A DNA stretch of 64,000 nt from Gammaproteobacteria bacterium (GTDB lineage: Bacteria; Pseudomonadota; Gammaproteobacteria; DSM-16500). The notes beneath the pieces are model-generated. The model saw nothing but the letters and a program-made list of their open reading frames with translations, made no database searches and was not told where the DNA came from. The position numbers and the translations under genes were made by a program. Below, one piece after another: positions 45,291 to 54,588 of this stretch. Where the stretch lies: positions 1-64,000 of the forward strand of contig JARLJO010000004.1 of NCBI GenBank assembly GCA_031291175.1, given 5' to 3'. Within the stretch, counting starts at the first letter, position 1, and every line of letters starts with the position of its first letter.

Positions 45291-45526
45291 TTTGATATTC
45301 TCTCTGATTTTTAATGACAGTATTGCGATCCATTTAAGCTAAAATATAATCTTTATGGGGATGATAAACAAGAATATTGTTGGTGAACACAAGGTCACTC
45401 ATTGACAATAATGCAATAGAAATAACGATATAAAAACATCTAGCGCAAACCCTTCTCATTCAAAATAACTATCGCAGATGCTCACTTATGATAATCTTAA
45501 GAATTGACGATATAAAAGGACTTAGC

Positions 45527-46549
45527 ATGAAATTACTTTCTAAAAAATTATTGCAAACTTCTCTCCTGACCACTTTAATGATAACTTCTTTTAATGCTTA
45601 TAGCTGCACAACCGTTTTTGCCAATAACAAAGGCAGCAATAAAGTTGTCGCGCGCACGGTAGATTTATACGTATCCGATACCCCTATGTTGGTTAGCAAT
45701 CCTCGTGGCACGAAGCACAGTGGAGACGCGGGAAAAAATTCTCTCTCTTGGCAATCCAAATACGGCAATCTGGTTGTTACCGCATTTCACACGCATACCG
45801 CTTCAGATGGTATTAATGAAAAAGGATTAGCTGCACACCTGCTCTATTTATCAGGCACAGAATATCCTACTGTTGATAACTCAAAACCACAAATTTCTAA
45901 TGGATTATGGGCGCAATATGTTTTAGATAATTATGCGACAGTCGATGAAGCCTTGAAGGGAATGAAAGATTTACAAGTGGTCGCGACCAAAATAAATGAC
46001 AAAACATGGCCGCTACATTTAGCCCTGGAAGATCGCTCCGGTGACTCAGCTATCATTGAATTCATTAAAGGTAAAATGAAAATCTATCACGGCTCTCAAT
46101 ATCAAATCATGACAAATGAACCTGCTTATGATATTCAACTTTCCAACTTAAAGCGTTATCAAGGCTTTGGTGGAAAACTATCATTACCTGGTGATCCAGA
46201 TCCGTTAAGTCGTTTTGTGCGTGCCTCGGCTTATTTAAAAACGTTACCGAGTGCCAATAAAGAAATGGATGCTATCGCGAATGTGTTATCGGTTATCCGT
46301 ACAGCCATGACCGCGTTTGGCGCAGTAGACACCTCCGGAAACAAAACAGAAGATGCCTGGGCAACACGCTGGGTATCCGTTGCCGATGTCACTAATAATA
46401 TTTACTATTTTAACTCTACGTCAGCACCCAATATTATTTGGGTAGATTTAAATAAAATGGATTTTAAAGAAGGCGCTGCGGTTTTATCGATTGATCCAAC
46501 CAATATTCATTTAGAAGGTGAGATAACAAATAAACTGGCGCCACAATAA
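45527..46549 (+). CDS. Choloylglycine hydrolase/penicillin V acylase family enzyme
   Basis: This encodes 340 residues from ATG at 45527, with AAAGGA six bases upstream. A signal peptide of about 26 residues ends NAYS, directly before Cys-Thr-Thr, so cleavage would expose the catalytic N-terminal Cys of this Ntn-hydrolase family. Other family parts are KVVARTVDLYVSD (Arg and Asp), HTASDGINEKGLAAHLLYLS, MTNEPAYDIQL and the late Arg in EDAWATRWVSVAD. Substrates in the family include bile-salt conjugates, penicillin V and acyl-homoserine lactones. The periplasmic or secreted location fits Gram-negative members. Confidence 0.9.
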   Translation: MKLLSKKLLQTSLLTTLMITSFNAYSCTTVFANNKGSNKVVARTVDLYVSDTPMLVSNPRGTKHSGDAGKNSLSWQSKYGNLVVTAFHTHTASDGINEKGLAAHLLYLSGTEYPTVDNSKPQISNGLWAQYVLDNYATVDEALKGMKDLQVVATKINDKTWPLHLALEDRSGDSAIIEFIKGKMKIYHGSQYQIMTNEPAYDIQLSNLKRYQGFGGKLSLPGDPDPLSRFVRASAYLKTLPSANKEMDAIANVLSVIRTAMTAFGAVDTSGNKTEDAWATRWVSVADVTNNIYYFNSTSAPNIIWVDLNKMDFKEGAAVLSIDPTNIHLEGEITNKLAPQ

Positions 46550-46653
46550 ACTTAGCCTGGCTAAGACTAATCAGATCAGGCTTCTTTCTTTGGGCGGGGG
46601 AAACTCACACAGACAAAGTCATTATCCTGATCTGTTTTTTTAGAAATTAAAAC

Positions 46654-47187
46654 TTAAGGTGATGGACTAAACTCTTCAAGATCTTCTGATTTTTCTTCTG
46701 CAATCAAAGAAATTTCCCACTTTTTAGGGCGCGCTGGGATGCTTACTTTTATAACTAATGTATTATTAGACGTATGGAAATTGCCAGGAGATGCAATCGC
46801 ACTAGCATCGATACCATAAGAATCCTTATAATACGCCATGTCTTGTTCCAGTGTTTTTTTAAACGCTACTACGGACGCACTAAGGCTTTCTACTGCTTGC
46901 TGAAACGCCAGGGTATACCCCTCTTTACTGGAGATCAGCGATTGATGCTGATTTTTTAACTTTAAATAAAGATGTCTCTTCTCAAGAACTTCGTCATGCA
47001 GATCAAGCTTCTGTTTTTCTAATAGAACAGTAATGATTTTTTTAAATTTGGTGAGGAGGCCATTGCCCACCTTTAGCTCCTCATTAATGAAGAGAAGCGT
47101 TTCATTAACTCTATTTTCGTCTATTACTGCGGCTGGTGTAACTACAGGAGAGGAAAATAAACCACAAAATCTAAAGCATGAGAGCAT
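46654..47187 (-). CDS. Coiled-coil hypothetical protein with C-terminal Glu block, effector candidate
   Basis: This encodes 177 residues. The N terminus has two Cys (MLSCFRFCGLF). Residues 40-120 are helical and coiled-coil (KKIITVLLEKQKLDLHDEVL; VVAFKKTLEQDMAYYKDS). The C terminus reads LIAEEKSEDLEEFSPSP, containing the clustered Glu pattern (E-block) known to guide many Legionella Dot/Icm substrates. No catalytic domain is seen. It stands alone. Confidence 0.65.
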   Translation of the reverse strand: MLSCFRFCGLFSSPVVTPAAVIDENRVNETLLFINEELKVGNGLLTKFKKIITVLLEKQKLDLHDEVLEKRHLYLKLKNQHQSLISSKEGYTLAFQQAVESLSASVVAFKKTLEQDMAYYKDSYGIDASAIASPGNFHTSNNTLVIKVSIPARPKKWEISLIAEEKSEDLEEFSPSP

Positions 47188-47450
47188 AAGACAGACTCAA
47201 TAATAGTGACAAGTTGGGTTATTGTATCATTAATTGACGCCTTTGGCACAAAAAATACCCAGATACTTTCTGTTTATCAATTGACCTCTTGAATATTTTT
47301 CTTCAAAGAATTCTTGTAATGAGATTAAAAGCGCCCTAATTAACCAGAACTCGGCTTATCTAAAATACACTTTTCTCACAAACCATTTGAATAGCGTACT
47401 GTAATCAATGATGATAGAGAGATAATGCTTGAATGGAGTGAAACAAGAGA

Positions 47451-47912
47451 ATGAACACTTATTGTACCCAGCTAACACAATCCCCCATCCAGGAAATTAC
47501 TTCGGTCTCGTCGTTTATCAAACATAACCGCATGAACCTGCCGCTGTATGCCTCAAAAGTCTCTGCTGGATTTCCCTCACCGGCGGATGACTATATTGAA
47601 AAACATTTAGATCTCAATGATCTTGTCAAAAATCCCGCTAGCACTTTCTTTGTCAAAGTCGCAGGACACGCCCTAAAGGATGCGGGGATTTATGAAAACG
47701 ATATATTAATTGTTGATCGCAGTCTTCCTGCCCTGCCAGGTAAAGTGGTCATCAGTGTCATTGATGGGCAGTTAATGATTAAGCGTATTGATAAACATTC
47801 AGGAAAACTTTATCTCATGCCGACGAATACCGAATTCGCTCCCATTGAAATTAAAGAAGAAGATGATTTGCATATTTGGGGCGTGGTCACAAAAGTCATT
47901 CATGATATGTGA
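47451..47912 (+). CDS. umuD: UmuD-like protein lacking the catalytic serine
   Basis: This encodes 153 residues of the LexA/UmuD (S24) family, the accessory subunit of DNA polymerase V. The self-cleavage site is kept (VSAGFPSPADDY, Ala39-Gly40, like Cys24-Gly25 of E. coli). The usual GDSM with nucleophile Ser60 reads GHAL here, so Ala74 replaces Ser, while the general-base Lys is kept (DGQLMIKRID, Lys111). As written the protein cannot cut itself and should behave as uncleaved UmuD. The N-terminal arm is about 15 residues longer than in E. coli. It lies 12 bases before umuC. Confidence 0.9.
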   Translation: MNTYCTQLTQSPIQEITSVSSFIKHNRMNLPLYASKVSAGFPSPADDYIEKHLDLNDLVKNPASTFFVKVAGHALKDAGIYENDILIVDRSLPALPGKVVISVIDGQLMIKRIDKHSGKLYLMPTNTEFAPIEIKEEDDLHIWGVVTKVIHDM

Positions 47913-47924
47913 GGGAGCCACTCT

Positions 47925-49184
47925 ATGACGAATTTCGCATTGATTGATTGCAACAACTTTTATGCTTCTTGTGAAAGAGCTTTTAATCCTTCATTAGAAG
48001 GTGTGCCCATTGTCATTTTGTCGAATAATGACGGTTGTATTATTGCTCGATCCAATGAAGCAAAGAAATTGGGCGTGCCTATGGGCGCGGCTTATTTTGA
48101 ATGGAAATCATTTTTTTTGAAACATGGCGTTCAGGTTTTTTCTTCTAATTATGCATTGTATGGCGATATGTCGAATCGCGTCATGACGCTGATCGAGTCG
48201 TTCTGTCCTGAGATTGAAGTGTATTCTATTGATGAAGCATTCATTGATTTACAGAGTTTCTCTAATGAAACTATTATTGAATACATAAAAACGATTAAAA
48301 GAAAAATCAGAACATGGACAGGCATTCCTGTGTCTATTGGCGTCGCACCAACAAAAACATTAGCTAAAATCGCCAATATAATAGCAAAGAAAAAATCAAT
48401 TGAAGGTGTATTTGATTTATCTGACCCGCATATTTGTGAGCAAGCTCTCAGTGAGTTTTTAGTCGAAGATATCTGGGGCGTAGGGCGAAACATTGCTGCG
48501 AAATTAAAATCCATGCAAATTGTCACCGCCAAAGATCTTAAATATTCGAATATCAAAATGATGCGTCAGTCTTTTAGTATTGTCATGGAAAAAATGATTT
48601 GTGAACTGAGAGGTGTCTCTTGCCTGCTTCTTGAAGAGGTTCAACCTAAAAAGCAGATTATGTCGTCTCGCTCTTTTGGAAGAGCCGTTACTGATCTTGG
48701 CGAGCTGGAATCTGCAGTCAGTTATTATGCGGCGAATGCTTGTTATAAGCTTCGCAAACAAGGCAGTGTGGCAAAAGGCATCCACGTGTATATTCATACC
48801 AATTTTTTTAAGAAAAATCAGCCTCGTTATGCTAATAGTATTAGCCAACATTTTATAGAACCTACCTCAGATTCCAGAGTTATTATCAAGACAGCGATCA
48901 CAGCGTTGCGTCATATCTATAAACGGGGTTATCGGTATAAAAAAGCGGGCATCATGTTGCTGGATGTACAATCTAATACAATTAAGCAATATGATCTATT
49001 TTCACAAACCGCCTCAAAGAGCGAGGCGCTAATGCAAACATTGGATCAAATTAATTGTAAAATGGGTAAAAATAGCATTTTTATTTGTGCCGAGGGGACA
49101 AGTCGGCCCTGGCTTGGACAGTCGAATTTTCGCTCTAATCGGTATACGACGCGACTTGATGAGTTACCAGTGGTGGGGTGTTAA
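47925..49184 (+). CDS. umuC: Error-prone DNA polymerase V catalytic subunit
   Basis: This encodes 419 residues of the Y-family, full length compared with 422 in E. coli. The first catalytic Asp is in [17 protein letters not shown], and the palm Asp-Glu pair in [12 protein letters not shown]. The helix-hairpin-helix region lies around 170-200 ([16 protein letters not shown]). The little finger follows, and a clamp-binding sequence QYDLFS is near residue 350. AGGGAG lies upstream. It forms an operon with umuD. The protein bypasses DNA lesions during the SOS response. Any LexA box upstream of umuD is degenerate. Confidence 0.95.
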   Translation: MTNFALIDCNNFYASCERAFNPSLEGVPIVILSNNDGCIIARSNEAKKLGVPMGAAYFEWKSFFLKHGVQVFSSNYALYGDMSNRVMTLIESFCPEIEVYSIDEAFIDLQSFSNETIIEYIKTIKRKIRTWTGIPVSIGVAPTKTLAKIANIIAKKKSIEGVFDLSDPHICEQALSEFLVEDIWGVGRNIAAKLKSMQIVTAKDLKYSNIKMMRQSFSIVMEKMICELRGVSCLLLEEVQPKKQIMSSRSFGRAVTDLGELESAVSYYAANACYKLRKQGSVAKGIHVYIHTNFFKKNQPRYANSISQHFIEPTSDSRVIIKTAITALRHIYKRGYRYKKAGIMLLDVQSNTIKQYDLFSQTASKSEALMQTLDQINCKMGKNSIFICAEGTSRPWLGQSNFRSNRYTTRLDELPVVGC

Positions 49185-49238
49185 TTTAGTGGTCAAGTGC
49201 TTTTAGTTTGCGTATAAAGGCTAATGTCCAGCAGGGGT

Positions 49239-49360
49239 TTGACTGGGGTCCTGTCATGGTAGGTTTGCTTTTTTCGTGCTCACTCCGTTGCGCGCGTAAA
49301 AAGCAAACCTACCCTGCCACCCCGTTTTTTTAAATTCACTTCCACTTTGTGGAAGTGAAT
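49239..49360 (+). repeat. GACTGGGGTCCT terminator-like family, full copy
   Basis: The left box TTGACTGGGGTCCTGTCA, a 16-bp perfect stem (49258-49273 with 49298-49313, GGTAGGTTTGCTTTTT), the right box TGCCACCCCGTTTTTTT, then an end hairpin ATTCACTTCCAC and complement. It follows umuC by 55 bases in the same orientation and would act as its terminator. Confidence 0.9.
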
Positions 49361-49447
49361 GAAGAGATCTTCGGGCACTATTTCTTAAGTTAGTGTCATT
49401 AAGCTTCAATATAAAAAAACACAACTAAAATAAAGGGCACAAACACA

Positions 49448-49999
49448 TTGTTAAAATTCTCAAATACATATCTTATTTTCTCAGATGCAGCAACCTCGCC
49501 CCAAGCAGGTATCGCCATTGGCGCTTTTATTATTCTGACATCAGATGATTTAATAGCATTTTCTGAATACCCATATGAAAATTTATACGCGAGAATCGCC
49601 GAAACTATCGTAGTCAAACAATATGAATCCAAAAGATCAACTTGGGCAGAAATAACAACGGTGATAGCGGCACTACATCATATTAATAGTAATTCTAAGA
49701 CTCTCGATAAAGTGGAGATTTATACTGACTGTCAAAGCCTTTGTGATTTACTGGGTGCTCGAAAACAAAAACTAGAGAATAATCACTTTCTCACCCGCTC
49801 TGGAAAAATGCATCCAAACGCTGAGCTCTATAAAACGCTTTTTGTCATCGCGGAAAAATTCCAGATCACCACCACAAAAATAAAAGGACACGACTCACTA
49901 CGGGAAACGATGCCAGAAAAAATATTTTCTGTTTTAGATAAACTAAGTCGAAAAACATTACGCCAGACTCTTTTAATGGCTAACACCAATCACAAATAA
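49448..49999 (+). CDS. RNase H-like protein
   Basis: This encodes 183 residues from a TTG start preceded by AAAGGG. The RNase HI active-site order can be followed: first Asp in YLIFSDAATSPQAGIAIGAF, Glu in STWAEITTVIAALHHI, Asp in VEIYTDCQSLCDLLGARK, a His in IKGHDS, and the last Asp in FSVLDKLSRKTLRQ. The sequence is divergent from housekeeping RnhA, so it may be a specialised nuclease or a reverse-transcriptase-type RNase H relative. It lies 260 bases after umuC. Confidence 0.75.
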   Translation: MLKFSNTYLIFSDAATSPQAGIAIGAFIILTSDDLIAFSEYPYENLYARIAETIVVKQYESKRSTWAEITTVIAALHHINSNSKTLDKVEIYTDCQSLCDLLGARKQKLENNHFLTRSGKMHPNAELYKTLFVIAEKFQITTTKIKGHDSLRETMPEKIFSVLDKLSRKTLRQTLLMANTNHK

Positions 50000-50404
50000 C
50001 AGCCACTTCCCCCTTTAAAAAAAGGGGGATTGAGGGGGATTTTTATAAGCTTTAATCACGCCTATCTTATATGGGACTTATAATGCAATAAACAATAAAG
50101 AGTTAGCACGTTCCAGATCAGTTAATACAGTAGAAAATCCCCTTACAAAAAAAGGTCAAACTCAATTTTACCAATTTTTCTTTAAGTCAGTAGGTGAAAT
50201 CGAAAAGCTCGCTATGCGAGCCAAAAAGAATTTGACAATATGCAACAATATAGCGATGACCAAAGGGTGTTTTCGCTATTTATACGCTCCAGAATAGAAT
50301 CTATTTGATTTTACTTGCATTTAAGTCACATTGCATATCAAGCATTTTAACTATACAATTGCAGCCCTGAGAAAATTGATCAAACTTCCCATATCGAGGC
50401 TAGC
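50000..50404. other. Intergenic with one repeat
   Basis: About 400 bases. The first 45 hold a CCCCCTTTAAAAAAAGGGGG hairpin followed by ATTGAGGGGGATTTTTAT (50009-50047), the same family as in 20041-20160. The rest has an open frame of about 80 codons without a start, which I do not accept as a gene. Confidence 0.5.
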
Positions 50405-51232
50405 ATGGCACTCCCCCGCACTGACGATACTCCTGTTTTATTTATGAATACTCAACGCACGTATGCGACATTTTTTAAGAGGGATGGCTCTAACATCATT
50501 CCATGCGCAGCTACCACTGCAACAGACAAATTAACGTTGCTTGGTATTCCTCTCGATGCACAAAATGAAATTTTTGCATTTGTTAGAACACTCTCAGCAG
50601 CACGTATCATCACCACTTGCAAAGAAGTGGCGGGAGCAATTTCCCAAAATCATGAAGGCTATCAAGATGCAGCGCATGGTCATGCTATTCGAGCAGCCGT
50701 TATCAATGATTTAAACGCCGCTTCAAAAACTTCTTATACACAACTGCCTGCATGGTATTTTTTGATGGATTGTGAGGCACTAGAATTGATTGGCAGGCAC
50801 GTGATTTCGCTTCGTGAACTAATAGAAGAATCCGTTACTAATCCCTGGAGCTTCTTTCAATTTATTTTTGATAAAGCAGTGTTAAAAGCGCTGCGTAAAG
50901 AATGGGTTTCACTAGACCAGCTAATTAATTTATTGAAGTTAAAAGATGACGCACAAGTCAACGATACAGTTTATGCCTTGTTTCAAAGCCAGGCCTGCGG
51001 CGAAGATCTAGTGGCAAGATTAAGCGCGATTATCGGTGCCGAAACAGAATTAGCTGCATGCGGTATTGCAATAGATAGAAAATTTGTTGAGAAATTTTTA
51101 AATAAAGAAATTAATGGCCCTCAACAACGTTATGAAATGTATTTAGACGATATAATTGCTCTACATTCACGAGTGAGAAATGAGCCTGCCGATGAAGAGA
51201 AAAAGAGCGCATCGCCTACCTTCGGACGATAA
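50405..51232 (+). CDS. Hypothetical protein with F-box-like N terminus, effector candidate
   Basis: This encodes 275 soluble residues. Residues 45-75, GIPLDAQNEIFAFVRTLSAA followed by IITTCKEVA, follow the F-box pattern (Leu/Ile-Pro, Glu-Ile-Phe, hydrophobic helix, Cys-Lys). The match is short and needs a profile test. Residues 110-240 are helical (FFQFIFDKAVLKALRKEWVS). The C terminus is EPADEEKKSASPTFGR, with a small acidic group. F-box proteins are known Legionella effectors that hijack host ubiquitin ligases; whether this is one is inference. Confidence 0.65.
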   Translation: MALPRTDDTPVLFMNTQRTYATFFKRDGSNIIPCAATTATDKLTLLGIPLDAQNEIFAFVRTLSAARIITTCKEVAGAISQNHEGYQDAAHGHAIRAAVINDLNAASKTSYTQLPAWYFLMDCEALELIGRHVISLRELIEESVTNPWSFFQFIFDKAVLKALRKEWVSLDQLINLLKLKDDAQVNDTVYALFQSQACGEDLVARLSAIIGAETELAACGIAIDRKFVEKFLNKEINGPQQRYEMYLDDIIALHSRVRNEPADEEKKSASPTFGR

Positions 51233-51276
51233 AGCACAACACTTTTACCTGAGAAAAAACCATCCGTCCTCTTAAA

Positions 51277-51363
51277 TTGACTGGGGTCCTGTCAGACCAG
51301 GGTTATATTTTTTTGCGCTTTTCGCTCCAAAAAATATAACCCTGGTCTGCCACCCCGTTTTTT
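51277..51363 (+). repeat. GACTGGGGTCCT terminator-like family, full copy
   Basis: The left box, a 21-bp perfect stem (51293-51313 with 51329-51349, starting CAGACCAGGGTTATA), and the right box with TTTTTT. The stem sequence is unrelated to the copy at 49239. It lies 45 bases after the F-box-like gene. Confidence 0.9.
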
Positions 51364-51402
51364 ACCTTGGCTCATCGTACAAAGAACCTCGACGTAACAC
51401 AG

Positions 51403-51470
51403 TAGCACGGACTAAGACCCCCACGCTTTTTGTGGGGGCCGTGTCCGCGAACCCCTGCCAAATCACAGAA
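51403..51470 (+). repeat. ACGGACTAAGACC hairpin family, copy
   Basis: The left arm matches the complete copy at 42674, while the right arm and tail match the variant at 34178 (GTGTCCGCGAACCCCTGC). The middle of the stem is therefore mismatched, like a recombinant of two subtypes. Confidence 0.8.
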
Positions 51471-51622
51471 CATCACGCAACACATACAAATCAACCTTGG
51501 CCGCACAGCTATAAAGTAATGCCGGGTTTTGCACTAAAAACATAAGCCCCCAAAAACAGCTCCTCGCCTGCGTGCATAGGCATCAACTTAAGATAGAATG
51601 CCACTTATCTTTTGTAGGCATT

Positions 51623-51663
51623 GTCATTCCCGCGAAGGCAGGAAACGATTTCTGGGAGCCACT
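51623..51663. repeat. CATTCCCGCGAAGGC repeat unit
   Basis: CATTCCCGCGAAGGCAGGAA. Similar units occur at about 59636-59655 and, inverted, at 59728-59750. Confidence 0.7.
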
Positions 51664-51855
51664 ATCCAATAAAGCCAATTAAATAAAGAACCGTTAAAGA
51701 TCAAAAACAGCCTATCAGTTACTTTTGCTAATAATAGACCCAGCCTGCGCCGGAAAGACAAAGCCATTTTTGACTTTAAACTTGACCTAACCAATAGATA
51801 AGGCCTATGCTTAAATAATATTAAATTACCGTTAATAACTCACCGGATTCATCCC

Positions 51856-53352
51856 ATGAAGGATCATGTCATTATTTGCGGTTTGGGCAATATCGGTTTT
51901 CGTACATTTGAACTATTAATTCAAGCTCATCAACACATTGCTGTCATCTCTGATACCACCCATGATGAATGGCGCTGGCAGGTTGAAAAAGCCGGTGCAG
52001 AATTTTATGCTGGGGATGCCAGAAACGATACATTACTGGTTCAAGCAGGTATTCAACACGCCAAAGCCATTCTTGCCGTGACCAATCATGATATGGTGAA
52101 TGTCTCAATCGCCATGGAAGCTAGAAACCTCAACCCTAATATCCGTATTATCGCGAGAATGTATGACACAGACCTGGGTGATCATATTGCGGAGGCATTT
52201 GGTGTACACCAAGTTTTTAGTACTTCTGAGTTAGCCGCCCCTATTTTTACCGATAATATTTATCGGCATGCCGTCTTGGCGCAATTTAATCTGAATGGTA
52301 AAACCTATGTTGTCTCTGAAAAATTCAATACCCTAGATCAAACCAAATTGGCGAATGTATTAACCAGTACACACAATGAACTTAATCTACCGATTCATCA
52401 TTTAGTAGTAGATCTGGCTGAAACACCCAAAAAGCGCAAAAATAGATTCATCACTTTTTTAAATAAGTTTCATTATCTACGCTCTCCCGTATTTGCCAAT
52501 TTCAGACGATTTCTATTTGTGCTGATATGCTTTATTTTCACTGCTGCAATGATTTTAATGTGGGAAATGTCGTTATCTTTTACTGACGCACTGTATTTTG
52601 TCACAACCACAGTTACAACCGTTGGATACGGCGATTTTAATTTTTCCCATGCTTCACCCAGAATGAAAGTGTTTGGTTGCTTGCTAATGTTATCTGGCGC
52701 TGCCGCACTCGCCATATTATTTAGTTCGATCACTGAAATCATTCTTTCAAAAAAACTCCCCAGCCTTTTAGGTGGCAGACCGGTTCCCAAAAAAAATCAT
52801 ATTATTATTGTCGGATCAGGCCATGTCGGCCATCGTATTGTCTCTTCATTGATTGAAAACCAAATACCAGTCGTCATCGTAGAAAATGAAGCCAAAGGTC
52901 GATATGCCGAAGATATCAATCGCCGTGTTGCCTTGGTCGATGGCTATTTGAGAAGCAGCGATACCTTGATCCGCGCTAACATCGAACGGGCTCAAGCCAT
53001 CATTGTCATCACCAACGACGATGTCGAAAACCTGAGCGTCAGCTTAGTCGCCAAAAAAATCAACCCTAAAATTGCCTGTATTACACAAATTTTTAGCTCA
53101 AAACTGGGGGATCGATTACAATCGACTTTGTCGCTGGATAAAATATTAAGTGTTTCCAACATTGCAGCGCCCTACTTTGCCGCAGCAATTTTTGGAGAGA
53201 AAATTCTATTGGCATTGAAGTGGCAAGATCAATTATTATTTCTCTCTCAAAAAACGGATGACGATAAAACGCCTACGGAGCTCTATCTTACGATTGATAA
53301 TAAAACCTATCATGATATCCGATTGCAGAGCATTCCTCTGTCACCTGCATAA
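51856..53352 (+). CDS. RCK-flanked potassium channel protein
   Basis: This encodes 498 residues in the order RCK (TrkA-N), two spans with a pore loop, RCK. The first nucleotide-binding fold is at the N terminus (HVIICGLGNIGFRTFELLIQ). Spans lie at about 215-235 and 270-290, with the K+ filter in TVTTVGYGDF. The second RCK starts at about 315 (HIIIVGSGHVGHRIVSSLIE). The extra N-terminal RCK before the pore is uncommon; simple channels have RCK only at the C terminus. It probably allows ligand-controlled K+ flow across the inner membrane. Confidence 0.9.
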   Translation: MKDHVIICGLGNIGFRTFELLIQAHQHIAVISDTTHDEWRWQVEKAGAEFYAGDARNDTLLVQAGIQHAKAILAVTNHDMVNVSIAMEARNLNPNIRIIARMYDTDLGDHIAEAFGVHQVFSTSELAAPIFTDNIYRHAVLAQFNLNGKTYVVSEKFNTLDQTKLANVLTSTHNELNLPIHHLVVDLAETPKKRKNRFITFLNKFHYLRSPVFANFRRFLFVLICFIFTAAMILMWEMSLSFTDALYFVTTTVTTVGYGDFNFSHASPRMKVFGCLLMLSGAAALAILFSSITEIILSKKLPSLLGGRPVPKKNHIIIVGSGHVGHRIVSSLIENQIPVVIVENEAKGRYAEDINRRVALVDGYLRSSDTLIRANIERAQAIIVITNDDVENLSVSLVAKKINPKIACITQIFSSKLGDRLQSTLSLDKILSVSNIAAPYFAAAIFGEKILLALKWQDQLLFLSQKTDDDKTPTELYLTIDNKTYHDIRLQSIPLSPA

Positions 53353-53426
53353 ATAGAATATCATTTAGCAATAGCGTTTAGCGCAATGAACATTATTTTC
53401 TCTTATGAATAAAATAAGGATTGAAT

Positions 53427-54536
53427 ATGCAAGTGAAAGCAGCAGTAGCCCATAAAGCCGGCGCACCTTTAACCATTGAAACTGTGGATTTAAGTGGCCC
53501 TAAAGCGGGCGAAGTCCTGATCGAGATCAAAGCCAGCGGCGTTTGTCATACCGATGCGTTTACTCTGTCCGGTGATGATCCAGAAGGCATCTTTCCCGCT
53601 ATTTTGGGACACGAAGGTGCTGGCATCGTCGTTGAAGTCGGTAGTGGCGTCACCAGCGTAAAACCCGGTGATCATGTTATTCCACTTTATACTCCCGAAT
53701 GCCGTCAATGCGAATATTGCCTCTCTAAAAAAACCAATCTTTGCCAAGCGATTCGAACGACTCAAGGCAAGGGCTTGATGCCGGATGCCACGAGTCGCTT
53801 CCGTTTAAATGGCGAAACTGTCTTTCACTATATGGGCACTTCCACCTTTGCTAACTACACTGTATTGCCTGAAATTGCTGTCGCTAAGATTCGTGAAGAT
53901 GCGCCTTTTGATAAAGTGTGCTACATCGGTTGTGGTGTGACCACAGGTATTGGCGCTGTGATTTACACAGCCAAGGTCGAGCCAGGAGCTAATGTTGTCG
54001 TGTTTGGCTTAGGCGGCATAGGCTTGAATGTCGTGCAAGGAGCTCGCTTGGCAGGTGCCAATATGATTATTGGTGTTGACATCAACCCAAGACGTAAAGC
54101 GCTAGCAGAAAAATTTGGTATGACGCATTTTGTGAATCCGAATGAAGTCAATGAAGACCTGGTAGCTTATCTCGTCAACTTAACCAAGGGTGGTGCTGAT
54201 TACAGTTTTGAATGCGTGGGCAACGTTAAACTCATGCGCCAAGCACTAGAATGCTGTCATAAAGGTTGGGGTGTATCAACCATCATCGGTGTCGCGGGTA
54301 GCGGCCAGGAAATTGCGACAAGACCTTTTCAGTTAGTGACAGGACGCGTGTGGCAAGGCTCGGCTTTTGGTGGCGCACGCGGACGCACCGATGTCCCCAA
54401 AATAGTTGAGTGGTATATGGATGGCAAAATTAATATTGACGACATGATCACGCATGTTTTGCCGATTGAAAAAATCAATGATGCATTTGATCTCATGCAT
54501 AAAGGTGAATCTATACGTTCTGTTGTCACTTTTTAA
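53427..54536 (+). CDS. frmA: S-(hydroxymethyl)glutathione dehydrogenase (class III ADH)
   Basis: This encodes 369 residues from ATG at 53427, with AAGGA upstream. It oxidises the formaldehyde-glutathione adduct to S-formylglutathione with NAD+. Catalytic zinc ligands: [14 protein letters not shown] and [14 protein letters not shown]. Structural zinc: [21 protein letters not shown] fold: [20 protein letters not shown]. Length and sequence match AdhC/FrmA closely. It is the first gene of a run with frmB and a second zinc ADH. No FrmR-type regulator lies upstream. Confidence 0.96.
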   Translation: MQVKAAVAHKAGAPLTIETVDLSGPKAGEVLIEIKASGVCHTDAFTLSGDDPEGIFPAILGHEGAGIVVEVGSGVTSVKPGDHVIPLYTPECRQCEYCLSKKTNLCQAIRTTQGKGLMPDATSRFRLNGETVFHYMGTSTFANYTVLPEIAVAKIREDAPFDKVCYIGCGVTTGIGAVIYTAKVEPGANVVVFGLGGIGLNVVQGARLAGANMIIGVDINPRRKALAEKFGMTHFVNPNEVNEDLVAYLVNLTKGGADYSFECVGNVKLMRQALECCHKGWGVSTIIGVAGSGQEIATRPFQLVTGRVWQGSAFGGARGRTDVPKIVEWYMDGKINIDDMITHVLPIEKINDAFDLMHKGESIRSVVTF

Positions 54537-54588
54537 AATACATCGACAGAATTTTTTGATTTAGGCAACCTCGCCATACAGGAACAAA

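Larger units (their letters stand above)
51233..51855. other. Repeat-filled intergenic region
   Basis: About 620 bases with three repeats and no gene: a full terminator-like copy (51277-51363), a copy of the ACGGACTAAGACC family (51403-51470) and a CATTCCCGCGAAGGC unit (51623-51663). Confidence 0.7.

Noticed and set aside
47396-47418. LexA (SOS) box upstream of umuD
   Set aside because: TACTGTA is present but the mirrored half is ATGATA instead of TACAGTA; too weak to list as an operator.
50047-50300. Open frame of about 80 codons ending CFRYLYAPE
   Set aside because: No start codon before its middle, no ribosome-binding site, and it begins in a repeat; probably chance.
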